A DNA stretch of 64,000 nucleotides from Haladaptatus halobius. GTDB lineage: Archaea > Halobacteriota > Halobacteria > Halobacteriales > Haladaptataceae. Positions 45,973-55,539 of the stretch are shown here, in pieces. The stretch lies in the NCBI RefSeq assembly GCF_020618475.1, contig NZ_CP085341.1, positions 62,001 to 126,000 of the forward strand. Reading direction: 5' to 3'. Each line of letters opens with the position of its first letter. Within the stretch, counting starts at the first letter, position 1. The notes under the pieces are model-generated. The model ran no database searches. It had not been told where the DNA came from and worked only from the letters and a program-made list of their open reading frames with translations. A program made the translations under genes and the position numbers.

Positions 45973-46653
45973 CTATTTTTTGTCCTGATCATCAGCACCG
46001 CCACCCAAAATCAGCCCATTTTCTATCATATTCTCGTGGCCACGCCGGAGCCGTTCTGAGACAGCTTGATGAGTCACGTTTAACTCCTCGGCAAGATCTT
46101 CAGTTGTGGCTTCACGGGGGATACTATAATAGCCGTGGTCGTACGCAAGTGTGAGAGCTGTTTGTTGATCATCGGTCAGTCCGAAACGACCTTGTCGACC
46201 ATCTTCAAGCTGATAGATGTTTATAATTTCCATTGAGAGACCGTGCTCATCACAGTATTTGTAAGTGCGAGATAAGGAGTTGCGGTTTGGGAATAAGGTT
46301 CGGAGATTCCACTTTTCTTTATTACCCATTGCAGCAAGAACTGTCCCTTCTTCCTCCACAAGAACTTGGACAAGCATTTCGATTTCCGAGACCCATTCCA
46401 TCTGATAGAGCCATTCATCAGGCAGTTCCGCGAGTAGCTCGACCTGCTCGACACTCGGATCATCAGCAAGAAGAGCTTCGATCTCCTCGAGCTCACTCTC
46501 ACTCCCACTCACCCACACAAATGGCATGACACGACCATCGTCATGAGCAACAACACGTTCGACTTCGAATTCGATTCCGTCGGTAGTAGACAACATTTGT
46601 TTGAGCGCAAATTCATCGGCAGGCACTTCGACTTCAGCTACTGTTCCAGCCAT
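45973..46653 (-). CDS. Bat/HTH_10 transcriptional regulator
   Basis: 226 residues from the ATG at 46653. MAGTVAEVEVPADEFALKQM begins the same sensor domain as 36184-36897, and the HTH is FGLTDDQQTALTLAYDHGYY then LAEELNVTHQAVSERLRRGH, nearly the same as in the other copy. C-terminus ends GGGADDQDKK. Stands alone, so its target is unknown. Confidence 0.88.
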   Translation of the reverse strand: MAGTVAEVEVPADEFALKQMLSTTDGIEFEVERVVAHDDGRVMPFVWVSGSESELEEIEALLADDPSVEQVELLAELPDEWLYQMEWVSEIEMLVQVLVEEEGTVLAAMGNKEKWNLRTLFPNRNSLSRTYKYCDEHGLSMEIINIYQLEDGRQGRFGLTDDQQTALTLAYDHGYYSIPREATTEDLAEELNVTHQAVSERLRRGHENMIENGLILGGGADDQDKK

Positions 46654-46825
46654 ATCGCAGAGTAGCACGAGAGGAGAATATATCTGTTGGATCGGGCACA
46701 GATATATAAATTTTATTATATCAATACAATGCCATTGAACTCGGATTCTCAGCCAGACTATTTCTCATTACTCAGCTTTGTACGTTTAAGTCGGGCGGCG
46801 ATGCAGACGGTTGAAACGGGCGATG

Positions 46826-47797
46826 ATGCCGATCACGAACTTCCTGTCGTGTACCGACGTACTCGACGAATTCGAGTCACTATCGCCTCAGCAGCGATAT
46901 CACGCAAAAACCTACGTCACCGATCTTACTGCGGTCAGCAACAAGACCGTGACAGGAATGGCACGCGAGATTCTCCCGGCCAAGGGCAACTACACTCTCA
47001 ACAAGTTCCTCACCGAGTATGACAGGGACAAAGAGCAATTCAACCATGAACGACTTGAGGAACTACAGAACCACGGTGAGACGCGCTGGTCACAAGATGA
47101 CTACATCATTCATGACGACACGATCAACCAGAAAGCCGGGGACTTCATCCCCAGCGTCGGCCGGTTCTACGATCACGCCGAAGGCGACACTGTCTAGGGA
47201 CAAAACATCGTTTACGCCTACTACGCTGACGACAAAACGGCCGACCCGCTCACCTTCCGCCTGTACGAACAGCAAGGCAAAGACCACGATGAAGACCACG
47301 AAACGAAGTACGATCTTATCCGAGATATCCTCTCCGAACTCGGCGCCGTGAAGCTGGTCATTGCCGAGAAGGAAACTGATGGGGACGACGAGAACCCAGT
47401 CAAGTACCTCACCACGAACAAAATCGACGCACCGACTGCTCATCTGATTCGTTCGTACGCAATGCGCTGGCGCATCGAGACGTTCTTCGAGGGCTCAAAG
47501 CAGGATTCCGGCTTTGGAGACTGCGAGATGCAGTTGGACGAAGGTGCCAGTCGCCACTGGCATCTTCTGATGGCTACCTACAGTTTCGTTCGTCTTGATC
47601 CTGATTCGAGCGTCTTGGGAACGGTTCGCTCGAAAGCGTCATCGCTTCGAGCGAATCTCGAACATTCCCTGAAAGAAGCGGTTTACAACCTTCTCTCATA
47701 GGCCAGAGACAACTACAACCAAGGTGTTGATGATCTCATGCAAGAGATCGGCCATCTCTTCGTTCACTCAATAACCGAGCCTAACGTGCAAAGCTGA
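46826..47797 (+). pseudogene. DDE transposase, stop-interrupted and deleted
   Basis: Reads MPITNFLSCTDVLDEFESLS, SPQQRYHAKTYVTDLTAVSN, IIHDDTINQKAGDFIPSVGR and RIETFFEGSKQDSGFGDCEM as in a large haloarchaeal insertion-sequence family (IS4/IS701-like). A stop at 47195 replaces an expected Trp (DTV-stop-GQN), another at 47699 also replaces Trp (LLS-stop-ARDN), and roughly 90 residues including the central DSW catalytic region are missing after ILSEL. The element is dead. Upstream sequence has no matching start for a longer protein. Confidence 0.75.
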
Positions 47798-47846
47798 GTC
47801 ATTAATTAACGACCACCCGATTCTCTATGGATCTGTCTAAACACTA

Positions 47847-47999
47847 CTATATAATGAATGATATTATCGCAAGGATAAGGAAGATGATTACTAACCACTT
47901 TGCAGCACGCATCGAGAGCCCAGCCACTCCACCAGCACCAAGTGCGGCAGCAATGATTGCAAGCACAAAGAATGCGATTGCGAGTTCGAGGATTGCCAT
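47847..47999 (-). CDS. DUF1328 small membrane protein
   Basis: 50 residues with ATG at 47999. MAILELAIAFFVLAIIAAAL, then GAGGVAGLSMRAAKWLVIIF and LILAIISF: two TM helices with a G-x-x-G-V-A-G turn, the DUF1328 (YtjA-like) signature. The family is widespread and of unknown function, often near stress genes in bacteria. Length fits the family. Confidence 0.85.
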   Translation of the reverse strand: MAILELAIAFFVLAIIAAALGAGGVAGLSMRAAKWLVIIFLILAIISFII

Positions 48000-48364
48000 C
48001 GTGCCCCACTAGAAGAAGGATTGATATAAATTTCTTGCGGCTAAAGGTAGAATTTGAAAAGAACGCTAATGGATGCCGTCTTCAACACCCGTACCGATAA
48101 ACATCTGAGAAAAGATCCCAACGCCGTCAAAGATTTGTGATTAGAGCAAGATTAGGGTAGAGCCACAAATCGTCATGATACCCAATGAACCCAAAGAATC
48201 TAATTGGCACTGTTACTACGACTATGAGGCTCAGCCGATCACCGACGTGCTCCGGATTTATATAGGGGTACGACATCCAATAATAGGCATAGAAAATAGT
48301 GATTAAAATGGACGCTCTGAATAAGTTTTATAGAGAAGTTACGTTCGCATAACCGTGATTGGGA
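48000..48364. other. Intergenic stretch, nothing recognised
   Basis: AT-rich spacer of about 365 bases, no gene or repeat. Confidence 0.35.
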
Positions 48365-49681
48365 TTAGGCATACCCAAGATCCCTCAATTTAGCTTTTAC
48401 AGCGTCAGATACTTCGAGTTTATCACTAACAGTATTTCGGATTTCGAGTGTTTCTTGCAGCTCTTGCAGATATTTACGTGGATCTTCCACAGGAGGAACA
48501 CCACACTCATTCCAACCGTCAAGCGTTTCATACCCGAAGTAGGCATCAGAGGCAGCAAATCCCATAAGCGGAGCATCATAGGTGGCGATAAGCGAGTCAG
48601 CATATCCAGCGTCATACATCATCTCGATACGAGGAGAACGAAGCCCTTCATACTCAACCAATCGCGGTTGCTCCGTGATTTCACCAAGCAAATCTTGACC
48701 TCGCGATGGTGCATCGATACCAGTTAGTTCGAGAATTGTTCGATGAACATCAAGCAAACTCGTTGGTTTAGTGCAGCTACCTGTGCAGTTGGGCCCAGAG
48801 ATAACAAGCGGAATATGGGTGAGTTCAGGATAGACGCCGTGTAAATGCCGCCAACTTCCATGCTCACCGAAGAGCTCACCGTGATCACCGACCGTGATGA
48901 CGTAGTCAAACTCTCGTTCAAGTTCCGCGAAAATTTGTCGGTATTTATCTGAGAGATACCGAACAGCTTCGTCATATGCTTCGCGAATAGGTTCCCCGTC
49001 AGGTTCGTTCTCTGTAAGAGTCGCGGCTACTTCATCGTACGATGAATCGTCAATCGAACTAGTGGGTGGACTATAGGGTGCATGGGCTTCCATTAGATTA
49101 GCGAAGAGAAATTCTTGGTCGCCGTACTGAGTTTCTTGAACAATTTGGAGGAATCTCGTTGCACCATCGTCGGTTGTCTTCTCTAAGAAGCCGCCAGTTC
49201 GCTTTTGAATTCCTCGTTTGATTGACGGCCAGATTCGATACTGTCCAGCGAGGGCTCGTCTTACCACATCAGCGTATTTCTGTGCTCCAGTATCGCCCTG
49301 GCCGATCTCTGTGATTTCTTTCCAGCCTTTTAACCCTTTACTGTTGACGTTTATTCGCCATGCCCCTTGGAAGGTATCGAACCCACGATCAAATCCGAAG
49401 ACCGGTGAGACCATCAGATTCGCACTGAAGGCACGAGTTGTGTACCCTGCTTGTTGAAGATATTCTGCCAAGGCAGATTCTGGACAGTCAAACCCTTCTG
49501 CTTTTGCATGTACCCCAACTTCGCTCGCGTATTTGCCGGTGAAGAGTGATGCATGGGCAGGCATCGTCCATTTTGCGGTCGACCATGCATGGTCAAACCG
49601 TCTTCCGGGGAGCCAATCAAATCCGTCATCAAAAGCGTCTTTCCGGAGGGTATCAAGAACGATGAGTGCAACACTAGTCAT
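48365..49681 (-). CDS. Sulfatase-like hydrolase (second copy)
   Basis: 438 residues from the ATG at 49681 (an upstream 29-residue extension is unlike the family). Motifs: VALIVLDTLRKDAF (metal), AKWTMPAHASLFTGKYA (nucleophile Thr in place of Cys/Ser), VITVGDHGELFGEHGSWRH (second metal site). C-terminus LRDLGYA shared with 41115-42509. As in that copy, C/S-x-P-x-R is replaced by T-[LM]-P-A-H. Likely a phosphodiester- or phosphate-transferring member of the alkaline phosphatase superfamily. Confidence 0.85.
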   Translation of the reverse strand: MTSVALIVLDTLRKDAFDDGFDWLPGRRFDHAWSTAKWTMPAHASLFTGKYASEVGVHAKAEGFDCPESALAEYLQQAGYTTRAFSANLMVSPVFGFDRGFDTFQGAWRINVNSKGLKGWKEITEIGQGDTGAQKYADVVRRALAGQYRIWPSIKRGIQKRTGGFLEKTTDDGATRFLQIVQETQYGDQEFLFANLMEAHAPYSPPTSSIDDSSYDEVAATLTENEPDGEPIREAYDEAVRYLSDKYRQIFAELEREFDYVITVGDHGELFGEHGSWRHLHGVYPELTHIPLVISGPNCTGSCTKPTSLLDVHRTILELTGIDAPSRGQDLLGEITEQPRLVEYEGLRSPRIEMMYDAGYADSLIATYDAPLMGFAASDAYFGYETLDGWNECGVPPVEDPRKYLQELQETLEIRNTVSDKLEVSDAVKAKLRDLGYA

Positions 49682-49842
49682 CACTTCAGTGCTTGAGGCA
49701 TGGTTTACTAATATTTTGTATTCATAAATGAAGCTTCTATCGTTATCGGGGAGATAACACTGCATCACGTGCGTTATATATCACTCATCCCAGCTAGGGA
49801 AACACTTATTGAAAGAGTAGTTGTGTTCTGATCGCTATAGCA

Positions 49843-50073
49843 ATGATGACTGATGACGATGAAGGCAAACGCGTGATCAACCAAAACGGTGATGAAATTG
49901 GCGTGGTCGCCGAAGTTCGAGAAGATACTGCCTATATCGACCCAGATCCCGGTATGTTCGAGTCGATCAAAGATAAACTTGGTTGGGGAGATATTGATGA
50001 AGACACTTATCCACTCCAAGACGAAAATATTGAACAAGTAACAAATGATGAAATCCGCCTGCAACGTCTCTAA
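49843..50073 (+). CDS. PRC-barrel-like small protein (second copy)
   Basis: 76 residues (a second ATG one codon in is possible). GKRVINQNGDEIGVVAEV and REDTAYIDPD, then DKLGWGDIDEDTYPLQDE and NDEIRLQRL. Aligns along its length with 43479-43721. Function unknown. Confidence 0.72.
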   Translation: MMTDDDEGKRVINQNGDEIGVVAEVREDTAYIDPDPGMFESIKDKLGWGDIDEDTYPLQDENIEQVTNDEIRLQRL

Positions 50074-50424
50074 ACGGATCTAACTACAAGACCATCTTCT
50101 CTCGGCGCGTGGATTTATTTAAATTATATATTTATAGAATTTTGGAAGGATTGGAAGATACTTGAGCACAGCTCGTTCATCATTCAAACGCAACACCAAG
50201 CGTGCGTCGGACGTGGAAACCAAATAGCGAACTGGTAGGAGTGTCTCACTCCAAATAATGAGAGTGAATATCCTTAAAGACTGAAACCATTGTGGGACGG
50301 TTCTGCACATTCTGACGCCGAAGCAGAAAGTTGCCGCCTCAAGGAACCGCTGAAGGTGGCGAGTAGGTTGGCGTAGTTCAATTCGCTCTATTGGTTTTCA
50401 CTATTTCCAAATTGTAGTGGATTC
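50074..50424. other. Intergenic stretch, nothing recognised
   Basis: Minus-strand frame of 63 codons has no family support. Nothing else noted. Confidence 0.35.
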
Positions 50425-50547
50425 TTATTCGAGCAGGTGTTCACAATGGGGGCAGATTCGGTGACGAGGATGGACGCTGCGATTGCATTGTGGACAGTCA
50501 GCATCGTCTTGATCCTTGTGCTCTAACGAACTAGTATCATGTGCCAT
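50425..50547 (-). CDS. 40-residue double zinc-ribbon protein
   Basis: A short ORF with ATG at 50547. DADCPQCNRSVHPRHRIC then PHCEHLLE has two C-P-x-C-type knuckles (CPQC and CPHC) with 12 residues between them, the zinc-ribbon spacing of haloarchaeal mini-proteins. Isolated, function unknown. Confidence 0.6.
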   Translation of the reverse strand: MAHDTSSLEHKDQDDADCPQCNRSVHPRHRICPHCEHLLE

Positions 50548-50992
50548 CACGTATGTAAATTACCGGTCTCAGGTACCAGCTGTACTGCCTGCATATACAA
50601 GCTTTTTACTTATTATTGAAAATGAATGACCAAAGTCACGCAGACTGTCTCGACACCTCGTCTGAAGATATTTCGCTTGATTCGTTTCCGACCTCAGCCT
50701 CAATCTAGTCAGTAAAGATAGTCTCGATCTCTTCCCAGAAACTTCTTTCACAGTGACCTACACTAATGGCACAGTTATCTCGTGGGCAACCACCTATTCA
50801 ATATCTTCAGGTGGAGGGAATGGCAGAATATCGTAAGTTTCTCGGCGATACTTCGATTTCCACGACAATAGTGATTTTAATGATATACCGACGTCTCTGG
50901 GTGAAATCAGAAGAGTAGAACTATAAAACGAAGAAATCGGGAAACAATTAGTCCACTCCTCAAGATCAGCCTTGAACTAGAAGTAGCTCGGA
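50548..50992. other. Intergenic stretch with a possible remnant
   Basis: Around 50807-50860 a minus-strand stretch reads RRETYDILPFPPPEDIE before a stop, a coding-looking remnant too short to name. Otherwise nothing. Confidence 0.3.
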
Positions 50993-51256
50993 TCACTGTA
51001 AAGAGATTCCCCTTGAGGAGAGCCAATCGCGGACTTCGATAATGACGGCTGGACTACCGATGAGTCGGAGCGTCTCGTCCTCTTCAACGATGGTAATCCT
51101 GAACTCTTGCTTGAGTGCAGCGCGAGAGTTAGACAGTGCACACTTCGGAAGAACAATCTCTGTATTCTCGCGGAACCACTCGGCGGCTGTCACTGCTTGT
51201 GCAGTTGCAGTTCTGGTATATATGGTTGGTGTTCTCTTCCATGGTATGTGGATCAC
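50993..51256 (-). CDS. VNG_1110C-type small protein
   Basis: 87 residues. TAAEWFRENTEIVLPKCALS then RAALKQEFRITIVEEDETLR and LIGSPAVIIEVRDWLSSRGI is the pattern I recall for the haloarchaeal VNG_1110C family. Function unknown. The N-terminal 20 residues may be longer than native. Confidence 0.65.
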   Translation of the reverse strand: MIHIPWKRTPTIYTRTATAQAVTAAEWFRENTEIVLPKCALSNSRAALKQEFRITIVEEDETLRLIGSPAVIIEVRDWLSSRGISLQ

Positions 51257-51313
51257 CCCCTTAACGAATTCAGGTAGATTGCCTCTATGAGTATCTCAAT
51301 CACACCATTTCCC

Positions 51314-51868
51314 TCATGACTTATTGGGACCGCTATTCGAGTTTTCGAGCCGCCATACATCGACATCCGAACCAGTCATCGAGTCATGCTCGGCGACGGT
51401 AGCAAGAACGTCCTGAACTAGTGACTCCGCGGCGTAGAGATCTACGTCCAGATCGGCCCTTTCCAGTCGGCCGAGTGCGACTTGCGCACCACTTCCAAGT
51501 GCCAACACCTTATCATCGAGGATTCGTCCATCGTCGCCAATTTCACGAATTAGGGCGATCCCCTTGTCATCGTACGCCGAGACGATTGCATCGACACCTG
51601 CAGTTTCAGCGACTGTCGCACCGACATTCGCGAGTCGTTGGATCCCCATTTCTTTGCTTTGTTCAGTCCGGTATCTTTGAATTTCAGATTCGAGCATCCG
51701 ACTAAATTCGTCGATTCCATCTGGTTCGCCCGTTGCTGCTGTTCTCACTGACGGGAAGTCAAACACCTTCTGCTTGTTGTTGCTTCGTATCGTGTTTCCA
51801 CTAACGACCCGCCGATCGCCTGCCAAGATGGTTCCGCTCCCAGTCTCGATGCCAACAATCGTTCCCAT
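51314..51868 (-). CDS. Proteasome beta-like Ntn-hydrolase fold protein
   Basis: 184 residues from the ATG at 51868 (37-residue extension rejected). MGTIVGIETGSGTILAGDRR aligns with TTTVGIK...VLAADRR of proteasome beta subunits; in that register Asp17 (D18 here) and Lys33 (K34) are kept, but Thr1 falls on Gly2 and only Thr3 is available one step later. The rest (SRMLESEIQRYRTEQSKEM, LIREIGDDGRI, ALGSGAQVALGRLE) follows the fold. It may be inactive or use a shifted nucleophile. Stand-alone relatives in haloarchaea are annotated as 20S proteasome A/B-like. Confidence 0.75.
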   Translation of the reverse strand: MGTIVGIETGSGTILAGDRRVVSGNTIRSNNKQKVFDFPSVRTAATGEPDGIDEFSRMLESEIQRYRTEQSKEMGIQRLANVGATVAETAGVDAIVSAYDDKGIALIREIGDDGRILDDKVLALGSGAQVALGRLERADLDVDLYAAESLVQDVLATVAEHDSMTGSDVDVWRLENSNSGPNKS

Positions 51869-52498
51869 GCGCGAACTGATGGTCAGCGCGGTTAAGAGGA
51901 TTGCCCTCAACTCTCCCAACGATATTACTTTCTGTAGTGGCCGACCACTTAAAGCCAGAGCCACGTGAGAATCAGCCACAACTATTTCTCTCGCTGTGGA
52001 TCACAGCATGAACGCGAACAACTGCGAATAGGCCATCGACTTTGGGATCTTCATGAAATACTCGAACAACGGAACTACTCGACAATGACGGCCAGTTCCT
52101 CGGTCAGTACAAGTATGAAATCGAATACGAATGGTTCTGCAACGCTGCGCGACATCCTCGGTCTGTCAGCGGAGTAAGAGAATCACAACTACGACCTAGC
52201 CGAAGCAGGCCTGCAAATGAGAATTCAGAGATAGAAGAGCGAAATGACGGCTAACTCACCACCATCCTTCGAGGTGATAGATTCGTCTCGGCCACTAACA
52301 GTGTTTTTTGCGAATCTCACTACGTTTAGTGGCGCGTGAAAGTTTGACCATTAAGCATCCGCAGTCTCCCGCTTCAAATCCTTTGATTGAGCAATCATTC
52401 TGCCGCCTTTCGGTGATCTATCAGAGGTTATTAATGAGACATCATCGCTACGTTTGTGCAGCCATTTTGGGATCTGCAGAAACCAGTCGTATTTTTCT
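51869..52498. other. Gap without a supported gene
   Basis: Several short frames, none with family support. The segment 52000-52180 reads in places like a decayed regulator, but frames change and I do not call it. Confidence 0.3.
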
Positions 52499-52720
52499 TT
52501 ATCCGTCAACATCTGCATCAGCATCGGCCCCGTCGGCATCAGCGTCCGCATCAGCCCCGTCAGCGTCGGCGTCAGAATCAGCACCATCAGAATCCGAATC
52601 CGAATCGGCACCGTCAGAATCAGAGTCAGTGTCACCGTTATCAGAATCCGTGTCTGTATCGGTACCGTCCGAGTCGGTATCCGTATCTCTCCCATCAGAA
52701 TCACTGTCCGTATCAGTACT
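52499..52720 (-). repeat. Coding tandem repeat of Asp-rich units
   Basis: Minus-strand DNA of repeating GAT/GAC-TCN-type codons encodes the DxDxDG array. Units vary between Ser-, Thr- and Ala-containing versions from upstream to downstream, showing progressive change along the array. Repeat number is likely to vary among strains. Confidence 0.6.
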
Positions 52721-53026
52721 CCCTCCATCGAATGCAGGGTTCGTCCTCTGATTTGAGGTCTCCTTGGATTCTAACTTGTCTTCGGATTCATCCGTCGTGA
52801 GATAGAGATACACTGGTGGCAGGACATACGAAGCCAGCGCTAGGACAATGAACCATCGGTTGAAATAGGCCAACAAGCCAAGGCCAGTCAAGGCGGCTGT
52901 GGCTGCTGCATGGATGCCGCTATGCGTTCGAACGTAGACCCAGTAGTACTCCCAGAGTCCACGAAACCATTCATTGGCGGTTGCGACTGTTTCTCGGAGG
53001 TGAAGCGTCTGATTCAGCGAGTCCAT
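52499..53026 (-). CDS. Two-TM protein with Asp-rich DxDxDG repeats
   Basis: 175 residues. N-terminal helix with a WFRGLWEYYWVYVR aromatic stretch, then two TMs (AATAALTGLGLLAYF and WFIVLALASYVLPPVYLYL), then a Glu/Lys linker and, from about residue 103, a repeat array of 11-residue type units made of D, S, T, A and G (SDSDGADSDADADGA and similar). The DNA is a matching array of GAxTCnGAxTC-like units. The array resembles calcium-binding DxDxDG repeats (thrombospondin type 3/dockerin-like). Function unknown; a surface Ca2+ or salt-binding tail is a guess. Confidence 0.7.
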   Translation of the reverse strand: MDSLNQTLHLRETVATANEWFRGLWEYYWVYVRTHSGIHAAATAALTGLGLLAYFNRWFIVLALASYVLPPVYLYLTTDESEDKLESKETSNQRTNPAFDGGSTDTDSDSDGRDTDTDSDGTDTDTDSDNGDTDSDSDGADSDSDSDGADSDADADGADADADADGADADADVDG

Positions 53027-53465
53027 ATAAATTGTTTCTCCTCGGTTGCTATAGTTGTTGCTCCGTTACATCGCTGCAGAGTACAGGAATATGTAGGAAT
53101 TAGCGTTAGAAATATTATAGCATGGTGAACATATTCAAGAGTGGAATCCTACGAGTGTACAATAGATCTACTCGAAGCTTACAGGAGTAAGAGATAGTGA
53201 ACGTCCTAGGGAAGGATCGGCGAATAACTTGTCTATGAATACCTGGCAATTCCGAGATAAAACTAGATCATATGTAATGTGAGTAGCCAAGAAAGCAATC
53301 AACGATAACCCGGTAGCTTTCTACAGCTCTACTATTAGATTCACTTTTGGGTTTTCACCTACCGTTTCTATTAGAAGCAATTTGAGTGGTAGATATTTAA
53401 AACGGGATTGGAAGCTTTGGAACGCCTAGTTTATTTATATCCCGTTTCAATGCACACATCCGCGC
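53027..53465. other. Intergenic stretch upstream of FNT gene
   Basis: AT-rich. TTTATTTATATCCC at 53431-53444 lies about 20-35 bases before the FNT ATG and is a good TATA box candidate. No gene. Confidence 0.45.
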
Positions 53466-54311
53466 ATGAGTTCAGACACGGAAAATGACCCATCAGGTGC
53501 ATCGTTATCCTATCGACGTATTTTAGAACGTGAAATGGAAAACGCACTCCAGGAGATTCACCGCCCTCCCAAAGGCGTGTTTCTATCCGGACTTTCAGCT
53601 GGTCTTAATCTCAGCTTCGGTGCACTCTTCATGGCGATGGCACTCACGTTCTCTGGTGGATTTCAATCGAAACTCGTCCAGCAAGTCGTACTTGGCAGTG
53701 TTTCCTCGATCGCCTTCTTATTCGTAGTAATCGGACAAACAGAACTCTTTACAGCCCACTCGACGATGGCGATTTTGCCTGTCCTGGATGATCGTGCCTC
53801 ACTAACTGAACTAGGTCGGGTCTGGAGTGTTACGCTCACGTCAAATTTAGTAGGATGTGTAATGTTTGCAGTGCTCATCGCGACGGTCGGGCCATCCATG
53901 GGCATTATTGAGGCAACGGCCTTTGGCGAACTGGCAAATGCACTCCTTCCGCTGCCATGGTGGGTGATTCTTTTGAGTGGTGTGATCGCCGGCTGGTTGA
54001 TGGGGCTCGTAACATGGCTTTCTGCGTCCAGCCGTGACACCGTCGGTCGAATTCTCTTTGTGATCCTCGGGACGGCAATGATTGGGTTCGGACCCTTCCA
54101 TCATAGTATTCTTGGGACGACTGAAGTAGTGACCGCACTGTTTCTGAATCAGGGTGTCACGATCGGAGATTTCATCTACTTTATTGTCTGGACAGTGCTT
54201 GGGAATATCATCGGCGGTAGTGTGTTTGTGGGCTTGCTCAATTATGGGCACGTTGCGCTAGCCGGGGAGGAACAAGATGTTGACTTCGAAGCTGTAGAAA
54301 ATGAAAGTTAA
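53466..54311 (+). CDS. Formate/nitrite transporter (FNT) family protein
   Basis: 281 residues, six TMs with cytosolic N- and C-termini. Family blocks: PPKGVFLSGLSAGLNLSFGA, FVVIGQTELFTAHSTMAILP, LVGCVMFAVLIATVGPSMG, WWVILLSGVIAGWLMGLVTW, FGPFHHSILGTTEV and WTVLGNIIGGSVFVGLLNYG. FNT channels are pentameric and conduct formate, nitrite, lactate or other small anions; substrate not predictable here. Confidence 0.9.
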   Translation: MSSDTENDPSGASLSYRRILEREMENALQEIHRPPKGVFLSGLSAGLNLSFGALFMAMALTFSGGFQSKLVQQVVLGSVSSIAFLFVVIGQTELFTAHSTMAILPVLDDRASLTELGRVWSVTLTSNLVGCVMFAVLIATVGPSMGIIEATAFGELANALLPLPWWVILLSGVIAGWLMGLVTWLSASSRDTVGRILFVILGTAMIGFGPFHHSILGTTEVVTALFLNQGVTIGDFIYFIVWTVLGNIIGGSVFVGLLNYGHVALAGEEQDVDFEAVENES

Positions 54312-54899
54312 TCGGTTGCAACCGAGGTCGAGCATCAGCTGATTTGCTCCTTATCAAAAGGAACCTCGATATGGAGAGAAGGTCGATACCCTCCACTGCT
54401 CGTTATACGAACACAAGAGCTATCCTGAATACGACCCTGGGCGAAATAGGATCAATCGAGAGCGCCACGGTTACTCTCTAGTTCGAATACCTCTACTCAA
54501 TGATGTGGCCGATGAATTGCATCCCCGGAGAACGACTCAATACCCAGCACTGTTAAATCGAGCAAGAATTGTGGTATGGCGATAGGCTGATCAGCGCTAC
54601 TTGGCACCCATCTGATCAGTTATTATTCATATATTATCCGAAGCGACGGTTGTCTGCAATCGTTACAAGATCTTGTTAGGAGCACAACTAAACAGTCCAT
54701 AATAATCTACCTCCTGGAGGAGATCGTCATTTGTCCTCTATCATTCGGCAGTGTTCAGATAAGAATGAAGGCCGAGGCAGTGCGATTTGCCAGTGATCTA
54801 GGTAGAAACCGACCGCCCTCACGGAGATAGCGACTGGATCGAGTTAGATGTTGTAGAGCGAGAACGATACCGAAGCCGCTGATGTGGTTTTACTATCTG
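54312..54899. other. Gap without a supported gene
   Basis: No gene recognised; the right end leads into the IS6 remnant. No clear terminal repeats were found. Confidence 0.35.
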
Positions 54900-55190
54900 C
54901 CCACATACAGCTGGTTTATCATTATCAGATGCTGGTTCTGTTTTAGAAAAGTTCGCTGTCGACCGTGTCGCACAACAATCCATAATTTGGTTCAAAAGCC
55001 GATAGACAGCCGACTAATGGGAAGACGCCGAATCACGTCATGATCGATGAAATCTAGCTAAAACTATGATTTCAACATGTCTCCTATAGATATCAGAACA
55101 TCGTCGAACGTATCTTCAAAGAGCTAAAACATCGCACGAATTGATTTTGATTTGCGAACCATTTTCGTCACGCGTCACACCCTTCCGCTG
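54900..55190 (+). pseudogene. IS6-family transposase remnant (second)
   Basis: Pieces in shifting frames: PHTAGLSLSDAGSVLEKFAV, then KADRQPTNGKTPNHVMIDE (catalytic Asp region), then after an internal loss NIVERIFKELKHRTN (the conserved N-x-V-E-R-[IV]-F-[RK]-E-[VL]-K-x-R-T end). The order matches an IS6-type transposase reduced to under half its length. Not functional. Confidence 0.5.
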
Positions 55191-55233
55191 AAACCTAGTT
55201 GAAAACATCCAGCTTCGCATGGAATCAGCTAAC

Positions 55234-55539
55234 ATGGACAGTGCCTCCTACGGGAAGCAATCCTTTTTAAAGATTGGCGACAAAGCGCGATCCATGGCTG
55301 TCGTTGCAGCAGCGGCCGCGGTCACGAAGGCAGTGAGTTCGCTGACCGATATGACCGACGAGGCGAACCAGGTGGTCAACCAAGAGGCGATCGAGTCAGC
55401 AGTCGATGACCGGGGAATCGAGGCTGTCACGGATCCCGGCGTACTTCGGTCGGCCATCAATCAGGAGGAGCTCGATCTTGACGACGATGAACTGCAAACG
55501 GCTGTCCAAAACCACCTTAGCGAACAGCGTGACAGATAG
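55234..55539 (+). CDS. Small acidic protein of unknown function
   Basis: 101 residues from the second ATG (55234; an ATG at 55219 adds five). Basic Ala-rich N-terminal helix (DKARSMAVVAAAAAVTKAVS), then acidic helices (ANQVVNQEAIESAVDDRGIE, INQEELDLDDDELQTAVQNH). Soluble or peripherally bound. Family not recognised. Confidence 0.5.
   Translation: MDSASYGKQSFLKIGDKARSMAVVAAAAAVTKAVSSLTDMTDEANQVVNQEAIESAVDDRGIEAVTDPGVLRSAINQEELDLDDDELQTAVQNHLSEQRDR

Noticed and set aside
47195..47701. TAG codons at Trp positions in the transposase as a sign of stop-codon recoding
   Set aside because: Other TAG interruptions in the window do not fall on Trp positions, and intact genes use normal stops; simple decay explains it.
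52450..52760. Asp-rich repeat DNA as a possible CRISPR array
   Set aside because: Units are short, contiguous, lack spacers and form an open reading frame.
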